From an uncultured Helicobacteraceae bacterium (GTDB taxonomy: Bacteria; Campylobacterota; Campylobacteria; Campylobacterales; Helicobacteraceae): a DNA stretch of 64,000 nucleotides. The position numbers and the translations under genes are program-made. The notes under the pieces are model-generated. The model made no database searches, had not been told where the DNA came from, and was given only the letters and a program-made list of their open reading frames with translations. The stretch covers positions 73,743 to 137,742 of the forward strand of contig CAJTQL010000003.1 in assembly GCA_910578285.1 (NCBI GenBank). Direction: 5' to 3'. The first letter of the stretch is position 1. The number at the start of each line of letters is the position of its first letter. Shown here piece by piece: positions 49,806-58,045 of the stretch.

Positions 49806-52081
49806 GCACCACCAAAGGCAATATGGATTTGTCCACAAACTTCAAAACGTGCGTTTGTGTCGATTTCATTGGGAGAGAGCACAACGATGCGCATATCGCT
49901 TTGTGAGAGTTTTTCGGCAAGGAATCGGCGCAATTGCTGTGGAATCAGCAACACAGGAGAGATATTCAAAGCCTGCCGCACGCGGTCGACTTCTTGGCTG
50001 ATTCCTTGCAAAAGCGCGTTTGTTTCGCCGAGCGTGAGGACAATCTGCCGCAAGCGCCCGCTGCCATCATTTTGTTTGTTCAGTAGATATTGTTCGGTGT
50101 CGGGCGTGAATGTGATGATTTTCAGCACGCCATCATCATCTTTGAAAGTGTCGGTGATGACGCGTGCGAGAGACTGCCGCACGCGGTCGACGATGTAGTT
50201 GAAGTCGCCATTGGCAATCGGAATCGAATCAATCGTTGTTTCAAGGATTGTGAGCAAATCGCGAATGGGGATTTGTTCATGCAACAACGCCTTCAGAATC
50301 TGTTGGATTGTTCCGAGCGGAATCTTACGTGCTTCTTCGACAACGAGCGGATAGGACTTGGCGAGATTATCGAGTAGCTTGCTCACATCTTGGCGCGTCA
50401 TCAAATCTTCGGCATATTGTTTCACAACCTCGACGAGGTGGGTTGAAATCACCGTTGCAGGGTCAATCACGGTGTAGCCATAGACAATCGCGTTGTCTTT
50501 GTCTTTTTGGTCAATCCATAGCGCATCTAGCCCAAAGGCGGGTTCTTTGGTGGGGATTCCTTCAATCTTGCCTGTTGCGCCTCCGTTGCCTTCAAAAGCG
50601 AGGAATTTGTCGGAATAGATTTGTGCGCCCGCAACCACAACGCCTTTGAGGTGAATCTGATATTCATCGGGTGCGACTTGGAGGATATTTTTGACGCGCA
50701 CAACAGGCATCACAAAGCCGTATTCAGCGGCGAGATTTTTACGTTGAAGCTTGATACGTTCGAGCAATCCGCCGCCATGTTTTGGGTCGGCAAGTTTGAC
50801 GAGGTTATAGCCAAGCATGAGCTCGAGCAGCTCGACTTTCAAAGCCTCTTCGAGCAGCTCTTCGTCAGATTTCGCTGGGGCTTGGGGCTTGGGCGCAGTG
50901 CCATCTGCTGCGCTCACGGGCGTTAGAGAGCCTCTGTCTTCGCCCATTTTGCGCTTGCGTCTGCTCTCAAGCGGTGTTGCGTGCGAGTCGCCCGCCTTTT
51001 TGTTAATCCAACGTTCCAAGATGGAGAATAGCCCTGTTTCGTCTTGACGCGAAAGGAGATATGCCATTGCCAAGAAGAGCATGCCGACAAAACCAAGCGA
51101 GAAGGTCGGCAAGCCCGGAACAAGCGCGAACAGTAAAAGAATGCTGCCCACAATCACGAGCACGCGCGATTGGTCGATGAGCTGGTCGATGATGCCTTCA
51201 GCAAAGTTGCCGCTTTCTTCAGTTTTGCTCGAGCGGGTAACGATGATACCTGTTGCGGTTGAGACAATGAGCGCAGGCAATTGCGAGACGAGCCCATCAC
51301 CAATCGTGAGGATTGTGAAAGTTGCAGCAGAATCTGTCATTGTCATGTCGCGCTGGAACACGCCGATGAGGAATCCGCCGATGATATTGATAAACGTGAT
51401 GATGATTCCCGCGACTGCATCGCCCTTGACGAACTTGCTCGCACCATCCATAGAGCCATAGAAACTCGCTTCTTGCGCAAGCATTCCGCGCAATCGTTTT
51501 GCCTCTTTTTCGTCAATCGCTCCCGAGCCCAAATCAGCGTCAATTGCCATTTGTTTTCCGGGCATTGCATCTAACGTGAAGCGGGCGGAGACTTCTGCAA
51601 CGCGCGTTGAGCCGTTGGTAACGACCATAAAATTGATGATGACAAGAATCAAGAAGACAATAATCCCGATGACATAGTTGCCGCCCACGACAAACTGCCC
51701 AAACGAGGCGATAATCTCACTCACTGCCTCGATTCCGTTGTGCCCTTCGCTTAGAATCTGCCGCGTGGTGGCGACATTGAGCGCGAGGCGAAAGAGTGTT
51801 ACGATGAGCAAAATCGTGGGAAAAGCCGTGAAATCCGTTGGTTTTTCGATATAGAGTGAGATGAGGATAATCAGTACGGATACAGAGATGGAGATTGTCA
51901 AAAAAAAGTCGAGCATCCAGCTTGGCAGCGGGACGATGATGATGGCGATGATGCAAACAATAAAGACAACAACCGTCAGGTCTTTAGATTCGCTGATACC
52001 TTTCAGAAAGGGCAATGTGCGCTGCAAAAAGCTCTTGTTGTCGCTTGCCTTTTTAACCTTTGCCAAAATATCCCTCGCCAT
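49802..52081 (-). CDS. flhA: flagellar type III export protein FlhA
   Basis: 759 residues. The N-terminal half has eight membrane helices with the FHIPEP signature (FRLALNVATTRQIL) and QMAIDADLGSGAIDEKEAKRLR in the cytosolic loop; a Pro/Lys-rich linker (about 365-400) leads to the large cytoplasmic domain that forms the nonameric export gate ring. It is slightly longer than the 690-730 usual because of the N-terminal 25 residues and linker. Next to rpsO on the opposite strand, an arrangement I recall from H. pylori. Confidence 0.96.
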   Translation of the reverse strand: MARDILAKVKKASDNKSFLQRTLPFLKGISESKDLTVVVFIVCIIAIIIVPLPSWMLDFFLTISISVSVLIILISLYIEKPTDFTAFPTILLIVTLFRLALNVATTRQILSEGHNGIEAVSEIIASFGQFVVGGNYVIGIIVFLILVIINFMVVTNGSTRVAEVSARFTLDAMPGKQMAIDADLGSGAIDEKEAKRLRGMLAQEASFYGSMDGASKFVKGDAVAGIIITFINIIGGFLIGVFQRDMTMTDSAATFTILTIGDGLVSQLPALIVSTATGIIVTRSSKTEESGNFAEGIIDQLIDQSRVLVIVGSILLLFALVPGLPTFSLGFVGMLFLAMAYLLSRQDETGLFSILERWINKKAGDSHATPLESRRKRKMGEDRGSLTPVSAADGTAPKPQAPAKSDEELLEEALKVELLELMLGYNLVKLADPKHGGGLLERIKLQRKNLAAEYGFVMPVVRVKNILQVAPDEYQIHLKGVVVAGAQIYSDKFLAFEGNGGATGKIEGIPTKEPAFGLDALWIDQKDKDNAIVYGYTVIDPATVISTHLVEVVKQYAEDLMTRQDVSKLLDNLAKSYPLVVEEARKIPLGTIQQILKALLHEQIPIRDLLTILETTIDSIPIANGDFNYIVDRVRQSLARVITDTFKDDDGVLKIITFTPDTEQYLLNKQNDGSGRLRQIVLTLGETNALLQGISQEVDRVRQALNISPVLLIPQQLRRFLAEKLSQSDMRIVVLSPNEIDTNARFEVCGQIHIAFGGA

Positions 52082-52209
52082 TTTTTTGAGTTTTGTTTGG
52101 GATATGATACAGAATTTAATGTAAAATTTTGCTTTTTGTGCTAGAATTTATGTTCGCGTTTTGCTTTAGCGAAGGTGAACACCACAATACCAATCAAAGG
52201 AGGTCAGTT

Positions 52210-52482
52210 ATGGCTTTGGATCTGGCGAAAAAGAAAGAGATTATCGCAAAATTTGCGAGAAGCGAGAATGATACAGGCTCTGCCGAAGTGCAGATTGCGC
52301 TTTTGAGCGAGCGGATTGCTTATCTCACACAACATCTCAAAATCAACACAAAAGACCATTCAAGTCGTTTGGGCTTGCTCAAGCTCGTGGCGCGCAGACG
52401 GCATTTGCTCAAATATCTCAAGCGTAATAATTATAATGCATACAGCTCGCTGATTGCAACGCTCAAGATTAAGGACAGATAG
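52210..52482 (+). CDS. rpsO: 30S ribosomal protein S15
   Basis: 90 residues from ATG 52210 behind AAAGGAGGTCAGTT. Characteristic text: FARSENDTGSAEVQIALLSERIAYLTQHLKINTKDHSSRLGLLKLVARRRHLLKYLKR. S15 binds 16S rRNA early in 30S assembly. It is divergent from flhA. Confidence 0.97.
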   Translation: MALDLAKKKEIIAKFARSENDTGSAEVQIALLSERIAYLTQHLKINTKDHSSRLGLLKLVARRRHLLKYLKRNNYNAYSSLIATLKIKDR

Positions 52483-52485
52483 TGC

Positions 52486-52504
52486 TTTGGGGCATTGCCC
52501 CAAA
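52486..52504. terminator. bidirectional hairpin between rpsO and the Flg_bbr_C-like gene
   Basis: Eight-base-pair stem TTTGGGGC / GCCCCAAA with a 3-nt loop, flanked by A and T, 4 bp after the rpsO stop and 12 bp past the convergent gene stop. It would work in both directions. Confidence 0.75.
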
Positions 52505-52515
52505 AGCAGTTGCTC

Positions 52516-52734
52516 CTATGCTTTGATGTCAAGCAAACTCTTAAACATCTCCTCGTTGGTTTGGACACTTGATACGTTCGCTTCAACACCTCGTTGTGAA
52601 ACCATGCTTTCTGTTGTCGCTTTTGCAAGGTCTGTGTTGCTTGATTCGAGCGCGTTGTTCACGCCGCTGATGTTTGTTTGCACGCCCTGTATATTGTTTT
52701 GCATTCCTGTTGTCAAGTTGCCACCGATTGTCAT
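52516..52734 (-). CDS. stand-alone flagellar rod/hook C-terminal domain protein
   Basis: 72 residues: TNISGVNNALESSNTDLAKATTESMVSQRGVEANVSSVQTNEEMFKSLLDIKA. The middle and end match the Flg_bbr_C domain that ends FlgE, FlgF, FlgG and FlgC (typically LExSNVDLxxE...QRAYEANxxxIxTxxEMxxxLL). The large central and N-terminal domains of those proteins are absent, and there is no fragment upstream, so it appears to be a complete small protein. It could be a rod/hook assembly adaptor. ATG follows AAAAAGGAGAACAA. Confidence 0.75.
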   Translation of the reverse strand: MTIGGNLTTGMQNNIQGVQTNISGVNNALESSNTDLAKATTESMVSQRGVEANVSSVQTNEEMFKSLLDIKA

Positions 52735-52781
52735 TTGTTCTCCTTTTTATTGTTTTGCTACCGCTTGCCTAAGCAATGTGT

Positions 52782-52812
52782 CACTCCTAGCTTCGCTCCA
52801 CTCGCAATGATG
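52782..52812. repeat. degraded REP-like element
   Basis: TAGCTTCGCTCCACTCGCAATGA on the plus strand, i.e. TCATTGCGAGTGGAGCGAAG on the minus, matches the repeat at 38715 and 38770. Confidence 0.6.
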
Positions 52813-52853
52813 TCTAGTGGAGTGCGGCTTTAGTTGCATTCTATAGCATGCGG

Positions 52854-52883
52854 GTTGAGGCGCGGTTTAACCGCACCTCCAAC
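52854..52883 (-). terminator. palindrome downstream of sodC
   Basis: GTTGAGGCGCGGTT pairs with AACCGCACCTCCAAC over 13 positions with one mismatch and one bulge, and the outer GCATGC boxes extend it. It lies 38 bp past the sodC stop. It could be a terminator or another extragenic repeat. Confidence 0.55.
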
Positions 52884-52920
52884 TGAATCGCATGCATAAC
52901 TTGAATCACGCAATTCCACG

Positions 52921-53523
52921 CTACTTCACCACTCCACATGCAAAGCGTGCACCGCCACCGCCAAGTGCTGCGGGGTGGTCATGGTAATTGTCGCCACCGA
53001 CATGCACCATAAGTGAGTGATTCTTGATTTCATCAAGAGTCTTGATTTTGGGCGCAAGCACAGGTGTTTTCACCTCGCCATTTGCGTCTGCATAGACAGC
53101 GGGCAAATCGCCCTTGTGCCCATTATCGCTCCATGGGAATGAATGTGCATTGGTGCTCTCTGGGTCCCAATGTCCACCTGCTTTCATGCCAAGCCCCTTT
53201 TCTGTCTTGCCGCAATCCGCATTTGCATGGATATGGAATCCATGAATGCCTGTTTGGATATTTTTGAGGTTGGGATAGAACGCAACGCCATATTGTGTTT
53301 GCACAGCAACGACTTCGCCAACGGGAGTGTCTTTCGAATCGCCTAGCATTGCCATAGGAATCACGATATGCTTTTTCTCGCTTTTGGGGTCATAGAGTTT
53401 GGTTTTATCAGCCTCTGCCGCCAAAAGTGTATTTGAAGCAACGCCTGCAAAAAGTGCGCTTGCCACAAATATTTTTCGCAACATTTTTGTTGCTTGCATG
53501 TTTGTTTGATTTTGATATGCCAT
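52921..53523 (-). CDS. sodC: periplasmic Cu/Zn superoxide dismutase
   Basis: 200 residues with an N-terminal export region (MLRKIFVASALFAGVASNTLLAAE). Cu/Zn ligands are in GFHIHANADCG, GGHWDP, the NGHKGDLP loop and MVHVGGDNYHDHP, and the disulfide partner is in RFACGVV. It removes superoxide in the periplasm. A single unlinked gene with TATACT (53551-53556 minus). Confidence 0.95.
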   Translation of the reverse strand: MAYQNQTNMQATKMLRKIFVASALFAGVASNTLLAAEADKTKLYDPKSEKKHIVIPMAMLGDSKDTPVGEVVAVQTQYGVAFYPNLKNIQTGIHGFHIHANADCGKTEKGLGMKAGGHWDPESTNAHSFPWSDNGHKGDLPAVYADANGEVKTPVLAPKIKTLDEIKNHSLMVHVGGDNYHDHPAALGGGGARFACGVVK

Positions 53524-53550
53524 TTTTTCTCCTTGCTATAAAATCAGAAT

Positions 53551-53556
53551 AGTATA
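53551..53556 (-). promoter_or_regulatory. -10 box for sodC
   Basis: TATACT on the minus strand, 27 bp before the ATG. Confidence 0.5.
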
Positions 53557-53596
53557 GCATTTTTGTGTTGACGCATTTCTACAATTTTGAATTTTA

Positions 53597-53626
53597 TTGA
53601 CATTCACTTTTGCCTCTTGCTAGAAT
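53597..53626 (+). promoter_or_regulatory. promoter of the 41-residue acidic protein gene
   Basis: TTGACA (53597-53602) and TAGAAT (53621-53626) spaced by 18 bp, an unusually complete sigma-70 promoter for this window. Confidence 0.7.
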
Positions 53627-53654
53627 CGTGCATCTTGAATTAGGAGAGGCTTCC

Positions 53655-53780
53655 ATGGAATTTGATATTTATTCGTCTCATCTCTACAACGATGCTGCCG
53701 ATTTGGACGACGAGGATTTCTGTGAGATTTTGGATAACCCTGAAATGTTCGACAGCGAAAACAGCGAGACTCTTAGCTAG
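53655..53780 (+). CDS. 41-residue acidic protein
   Basis: ATG 53655 follows TTAGGAGAGGCTTCC; 41 codons end at TAG 53780. The protein starts MEFDIYSSHLYNDAADLDDE and is dominated by Asp/Glu (net strongly negative), with one Cys. The excellent promoter and ribosome site argue that it is real. Its end overlaps the convergent membrane-fusion gene by 8 bp. Family not recognised. Confidence 0.65.
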   Translation: MEFDIYSSHLYNDAADLDDEDFCEILDNPEMFDSENSETLS

Positions 53781-54831
53781 AATCACCCTTAGGGATTGCA
53801 GCCGTGCTGCTTTCGATGATGTCGCTGCCATCGTGTAAACGCTCATGCCCTTTGGTGATGACTTTGTCCCCGCTATGTAGCGCGTTGGCTTCAACGCTGC
53901 GCACAAGGGCGAGGTTTCCGCTATATTGACTGACTTGCACTTCGACACGCAATGCTTTTGAATCACGCGCAATAAACACAACTGCCTTGCCATTGCTTGG
54001 CAATATTGCATCACGTGGAATGAGCAAGCCTTCGTTTTGCCCTGTGTGTGAGATTTTGACAAGTGCTTCGAGTCCTTCGATGAGGTGATGCTGCGAATCA
54101 GCAAGCGTGAGCTTGATGGGGAATGTGCGTGCTTTGGCGTCTCCGACAGGAATGAGCGCTGCAATCGAGGCGGTGTAGGGCTTGCCCGCTATGGTTGTCT
54201 CGATTTTTTGCCCGAGCTTGAGTGAGCGCAACACCGTAAAGGGGACATTGACATTAATCTCGAGCGATGTGAGATTGGCGATTGTGAAGAGCGAATCGCC
54301 AACATTCACCCATTCGCCTAGCTGGATAGAACGTGAGAGAATCATGCCATCATAGGGTGCAGTGAGCGTCTTTTTGTCGCGTTCTTTTTTGAGCCGTTTG
54401 AGTTCGGCAGCAATTGCGCCAGACGCGCCCTCTTGGGCTTTGAGGCTAAAAAGGGAATCCTCGTATTCCTTGAATGAAACCGAATTGCTTTTATACAAGC
54501 TCTCGAATCGCTCAAAATCCTTTTTGTTTTTCTGCAAAACGGCTTGTGCTTGTTTTAAAAGTGCTTCTTTAGAAAGAATGTCTTGATTGAGCAAATCGCT
54601 ATTGAGTAGCGCGAGTTTTTGCCCCTTTTTGACTTTCTGCCCTTCTTCGACATAGACAGATTCGACAACGCCCGAGACTTCAGAGGCAAGATTAGAACGT
54701 TCTTTAAAAAATAAAGTTCCAATAAACTCTCCTTTTTCTTGAAGGCTACCTGCCGAGATTGGTTGCGTTGCAACAAGTGTTGCAGGATATGCCATTGAAA
54801 GACACAACAAAAGACCCCAGCAATATTTCAT
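53773..54831 (-). CDS. efflux periplasmic adaptor (HlyD/RND membrane-fusion family)
   Basis: 352 residues from ATG 54831 (GAGGA ahead; ATG 54837 also possible). Signal peptide, then a biotinyl-lipoyl half-motif (SEVSGVVESVYVEEGQKVKKGQKLALLN), a helical hairpin (about 85-150), the second lipoyl half (KKTLTAPYDGMILSRSIQLGEWVNVGDSLFTIANL), and beta-barrel and membrane-proximal domains. Such proteins bridge an inner-membrane pump and a TolC-type channel, but neither is adjacent, so it must use a pump coded elsewhere or be an orphan. Confidence 0.88.
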   Translation of the reverse strand: MKYCWGLLLCLSMAYPATLVATQPISAGSLQEKGEFIGTLFFKERSNLASEVSGVVESVYVEEGQKVKKGQKLALLNSDLLNQDILSKEALLKQAQAVLQKNKKDFERFESLYKSNSVSFKEYEDSLFSLKAQEGASGAIAAELKRLKKERDKKTLTAPYDGMILSRSIQLGEWVNVGDSLFTIANLTSLEINVNVPFTVLRSLKLGQKIETTIAGKPYTASIAALIPVGDAKARTFPIKLTLADSQHHLIEGLEALVKISHTGQNEGLLIPRDAILPSNGKAVVFIARDSKALRVEVQVSQYSGNLALVRSVEANALHSGDKVITKGHERLHDGSDIIESSTAAIPKGDSS

Positions 54832-54928
54832 TGTCATTCCTCACTATCTTTTTTATATGACAAGCAAAAGAGATTCCTCATAGCAACGTGTGCGCATTAT
54901 ATCAAAAATTCATTAAATAAAGTTTGAA

Positions 54929-54945
54929 TGTTACGATATGTTACG
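54929..54945. promoter_or_regulatory. tandem TGTTACG repeat between efflux adaptor and CoA-transferase
   Basis: TGTTACG at 54929-54935 and 54939-54945, i.e. GTTAC-N5-GTTAC with a 10-bp period, the geometry of OmpR-family binding sites. Confidence 0.4.
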
Positions 54946-55053
54946 CTCACAAAAGTGGCATAGAAGCGTTATTGCGTGCCATATCGTCCCTTTATAAAAA
55001 TAATCTTTTGATGAAGACATGGGGCAATCGTATAGCCTCAAGGCAAAATAGGC

Positions 55054-55059
55054 TAGAAT
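55054..55059 (+). promoter_or_regulatory. -10 box for the CoA-transferase gene
   Basis: TAGAAT 27 bp before ATG 55087; ribosome site ACGGAGG follows. Confidence 0.55.
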
Positions 55060-55086
55060 CGAAGAAATCTAGAAACGGAGGTTGCA

Positions 55087-56433
55087 ATGGAAAACTTTGA
55101 GGTGATGTATCAACAAAAGCTAAGAACTGCCGAGCAAGCAGCGAGTGTCATTAAATCGGGCGATTGGGTTGATTATGGTTGGGCTGTTACGACACCTGTT
55201 GCTGTCGATAGGGCGCTTGCAAAACGAGTCAAAGAGCTTAGTGATGTGCGGTTACGTGGGGGTGTTGTGCTGTGGATTCCTGAAGTGTTTAAGGTTGATA
55301 ATCCCCAAAACCATGTTTCGTGGCACACATGGCATGCAAGCGGCATTGGCAGGAATCTCATCGCTGAAGGTTTGGGTTTTTATATGCCAATGCGCTATTC
55401 AGAGCTTCCACGTTATTATCGCGAGATGAAAAATCCAACCGATGTTGCCATCTTGCAGGTTGCGCCTATGGACAAACATGGCTATTTCAATTTTGGTCCA
55501 AGCGCCTCGCACATGCAGGCTTGTATCGAAAAAGCAAAGATTGTGATTGTCGAAGTCAACACGAATATGCCGCGCTGTTTGGGCGGTATGGGCGCTGATG
55601 TGCATATCTCACAAGTTGATATGATTGTTGAAGGCGATAATCCAAGCGTTGTCGAAGTCCCATCGGGAGCGCCTACAGAGGTTGACAAGCAAGTGGCAAA
55701 ATATATTGTCGAGGAGATTCCAAACGGTGCATGCATTCAGCTTGGAATCGGCGGAATGCCAAATGCCGTTGGCGCGTCTATCGCACAATCTGACCTCAAA
55801 GATTTAGGCGTGCATACCGAAGTGTATGTCGATGCGTTTGTTGATATGACAATGGCAGGCAAGGTGAATGGTAGAAAGAAAAACATCGACTGCGGGAGGC
55901 AAACTTTTTCGTTTGCGATGGGCACGAAAAAACTTTATGATTTTCTCGATAACAACCCGGGTTGTATGAGCGCACCTGTGGATTATACCAACGACATACG
56001 CACGATTGCGAGCTTGGATAATTTTGTTTCTATCAATAATGCTGTGGATATTGATTTGTTTGGGCAGGTCAATTCCGAATCTTCTGGCACACGACATATT
56101 AGTGGGGCAGGGGGGCAACTCGATTTTGTCTTGGGTGCATATCTCGCAAAAAATGGCAAGAGCTTCATCTGCTGCTCCTCGACTTTCAAGACAAAAGACG
56201 GCACGCTCAAGTCGCGGATTCTTCCAACATTGCAAGAGGGCAGCATCGTTACTGCAACACGCGCAAATGTACATTATGTCGTTACAGAATATGGAAAGGT
56301 GAATCTCAAAGGCTTGTCGACATGGGAAAAATGCGAGGCGATTATCTCTATTGCTCACCCCGATTTTCGAGATGAGCTCATTGCTGCTGCAGAAAAAATG
56401 AAAATCTGGAAAAAGAGCAACAAGAAATCCTAG
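55087..56433 (+). CDS. acetyl-CoA hydrolase/transferase family (butyryl- or 4-hydroxybutyryl-CoA:acetate CoA-transferase type)
   Basis: 448 residues. The family core is clear: CIQLGIGGMPNAVGASIAQSDLKDLGVHTEVYVDAFVDM (about 218-255), FGQVNSESSGTRHISGAGGQLDFVLGAYLAKNGKSFICCSST, and RANVHYVVTEYGKVNLKG near the end. The GGQLDF-x-GA and GKSFIC segments are those of the butyryl-CoA and 4-hydroxybutyryl-CoA transferases of anaerobes rather than of acetyl-CoA:succinate transferases. It would exchange CoA between acyl-CoA and acetate. No acyl-CoA dehydrogenase or related gene is close. Confidence 0.85.
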   Translation: MENFEVMYQQKLRTAEQAASVIKSGDWVDYGWAVTTPVAVDRALAKRVKELSDVRLRGGVVLWIPEVFKVDNPQNHVSWHTWHASGIGRNLIAEGLGFYMPMRYSELPRYYREMKNPTDVAILQVAPMDKHGYFNFGPSASHMQACIEKAKIVIVEVNTNMPRCLGGMGADVHISQVDMIVEGDNPSVVEVPSGAPTEVDKQVAKYIVEEIPNGACIQLGIGGMPNAVGASIAQSDLKDLGVHTEVYVDAFVDMTMAGKVNGRKKNIDCGRQTFSFAMGTKKLYDFLDNNPGCMSAPVDYTNDIRTIASLDNFVSINNAVDIDLFGQVNSESSGTRHISGAGGQLDFVLGAYLAKNGKSFICCSSTFKTKDGTLKSRILPTLQEGSIVTATRANVHYVVTEYGKVNLKGLSTWEKCEAIISIAHPDFRDELIAAAEKMKIWKKSNKKS

Positions 56434-56443
56434 AGTAGCTTTG

Positions 56444-57424
56444 CTATTTCCTAAAACTCGCAGGGCAAGCGCGCAAAATGCGCTTGCGCAATGCTTCTTC
56501 ATAGCCATCACGTGAAGCGATTTCGCAGAAAAACGAAAAGATTCGTGTGCGGCTTAACATTAGGTTGTCTTTTGGGCGGCTGGCGATAATAATCCCTTCG
56601 AGGTCGCCATTTGGACTCCATACAGGAGAGCCCACAGGGTTTGCGGGATAGAGATTCGAGAGGCTGCTCATTGCGTAGAGCCCCGCAATCGCCTTTTCTT
56701 TTTTCGCCTGTGCTGCAATCGCCTTGAGCTCGCTATTGACGTCAATAATTTTTGGCACAGATGGATTCTTTTGTTCAGTATAGAAGATTAAATCAGCTGG
56801 AACTTTATCGTATTCTTTCAGATAAACCTCGAGTTGGCTTTTGGTTACTTTCGCTGCGCCCGCGCGCGTGTAGGGATAAAACAGCATTGTTTTTGTTGTC
56901 TTTTCTTCGTTTGCAAGATAATACACGCCCGCTCTTACCCCTTTGGTGATGCGTGGAATTTGTGCATTGGGCACAAACCCTCCACCTATGGGGACATTTT
57001 TATAGCCCTTTTTACGTCGTGCTGTGCCTTCCTTGGGGATAAAGCTTGCACCGCGCAGTTTGAGCACTTCATAGTGGAATCGATTCATCTCAACCGCATT
57101 GCCATATGGGTCTGTGAAAGAGACGATTTTGTAGAGCACAATCTTTTGGATTCTGTCGATTGCATAGGGTTCAATGAGCGCGAAATAAATCATTGGTAAG
57201 CCGACAGAATCAAGGATTTTTATCCGATTGTTGCGTGCCCAGCCGTTTTGCTTGAATAGCGAGCTTTCGCTGCCAAGCACATAGCCGCCTTCAAGCAGTA
57301 CGCCAAAGCTGTTTTTGGGCGGTTCGCCATCGAAATTGCTCTCGATTTGCACAGAATCAAAGAGCCGAAATTGCGGTTCTGCCGCACTGATTGCAAGGAG
57401 TAAGAGGAGGCATACGATTCGCAT
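56444..57424 (-). CDS. secreted protein with trypsin-fold-like C-terminus
   Basis: 326 residues with a signal peptide (MRIVCLLLLLAISAAEP). The start of the mature part has a strand order like chymotrypsin-fold proteins (SFGVLLEGGYVLGSES), and the C-terminal NPVGSPVWSPNGDLEGIIIA looks like the segment around the catalytic serine, but the GDSGG serine is not there (GSPV instead), so it is probably not an active protease. A DUF7488-like or PDZ-protease relative is possible. Convergent with the CoA-transferase gene. Confidence 0.65.
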   Translation of the reverse strand: MRIVCLLLLLAISAAEPQFRLFDSVQIESNFDGEPPKNSFGVLLEGGYVLGSESSLFKQNGWARNNRIKILDSVGLPMIYFALIEPYAIDRIQKIVLYKIVSFTDPYGNAVEMNRFHYEVLKLRGASFIPKEGTARRKKGYKNVPIGGGFVPNAQIPRITKGVRAGVYYLANEEKTTKTMLFYPYTRAGAAKVTKSQLEVYLKEYDKVPADLIFYTEQKNPSVPKIIDVNSELKAIAAQAKKEKAIAGLYAMSSLSNLYPANPVGSPVWSPNGDLEGIIIASRPKDNLMLSRTRIFSFFCEIASRDGYEEALRKRILRACPASFRK

Positions 57425-57490
57425 GTTTTAACCTTTTTTTAGGGCTTTTGCGCTAGATTATAAATCAAATTTTAGCACAAAGGATAGCAA

Positions 57491-58042
57491 ATGAGTCATG
57501 AGCAATTGCCACTCAAAGAATTTGACCTCCCAAAAGAAGAGATTCTCAAGTTCAAAGAAGCACTCATCAAGACTTCTAAAGGAGACATCAAGCTAAAGTT
57601 GTTCCCAAATGAAGCGCCCAACACGGTTGCTAATTTTGCGAGCCTTGCGCGCGCGGGATTCTACGAAAACACAACCTTTCATCGTGTGATACCCGGCTTT
57701 GTGGCACAGGGTGGTTGCCCCGATGGCAGCGGTGCTGGAGGTCCGGGTTATCGTATTGCTTGTGAGATTCAAGACAACCCACACACCCATAGGCGCGGTT
57801 CACTCTCGATGGCACACGCAGGGCGCGACACGGGCGGCAGCCAATTTTTTATCTGCTTTGATGATCAGGCGCACCTTGATGGCGAACACACCGTATTTGG
57901 GCGAATCCCGCCAAATGAGCGCGCAAGCTACCAAGTGCTTGATAGCATTGAGCAAGGCGATACGATTCTGAAGATTCTCATCAACCCGCCTAAGGAAAAC
58001 AAAGACAAAGACAAGGCAAGCAAAGGCAAGAAAAAAGGCTAG
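57491..58042 (+). CDS. cyclophilin-type peptidyl-prolyl isomerase
   Basis: 183 residues without signal peptide. Core motifs: GDIKLKLFPNEAPNTVANFASLARAGFYENTTFHRVIPGFVAQGG (catalytic Arg in FHR), GSLSMAHAGRDTGGSQFFICFDDQAHLDGEHTVFGRI. The PPIase domain (about 25-170) ends in a short Lys-rich tail (KENKDKDKASKGKKKG) that is unusual and could bind RNA or acidic partners. Cytosolic PpiB type. Confidence 0.93.
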   Translation: MSHEQLPLKEFDLPKEEILKFKEALIKTSKGDIKLKLFPNEAPNTVANFASLARAGFYENTTFHRVIPGFVAQGGCPDGSGAGGPGYRIACEIQDNPHTHRRGSLSMAHAGRDTGGSQFFICFDDQAHLDGEHTVFGRIPPNERASYQVLDSIEQGDTILKILINPPKENKDKDKASKGKKKG

Positions 58043-58045
58043 ATT

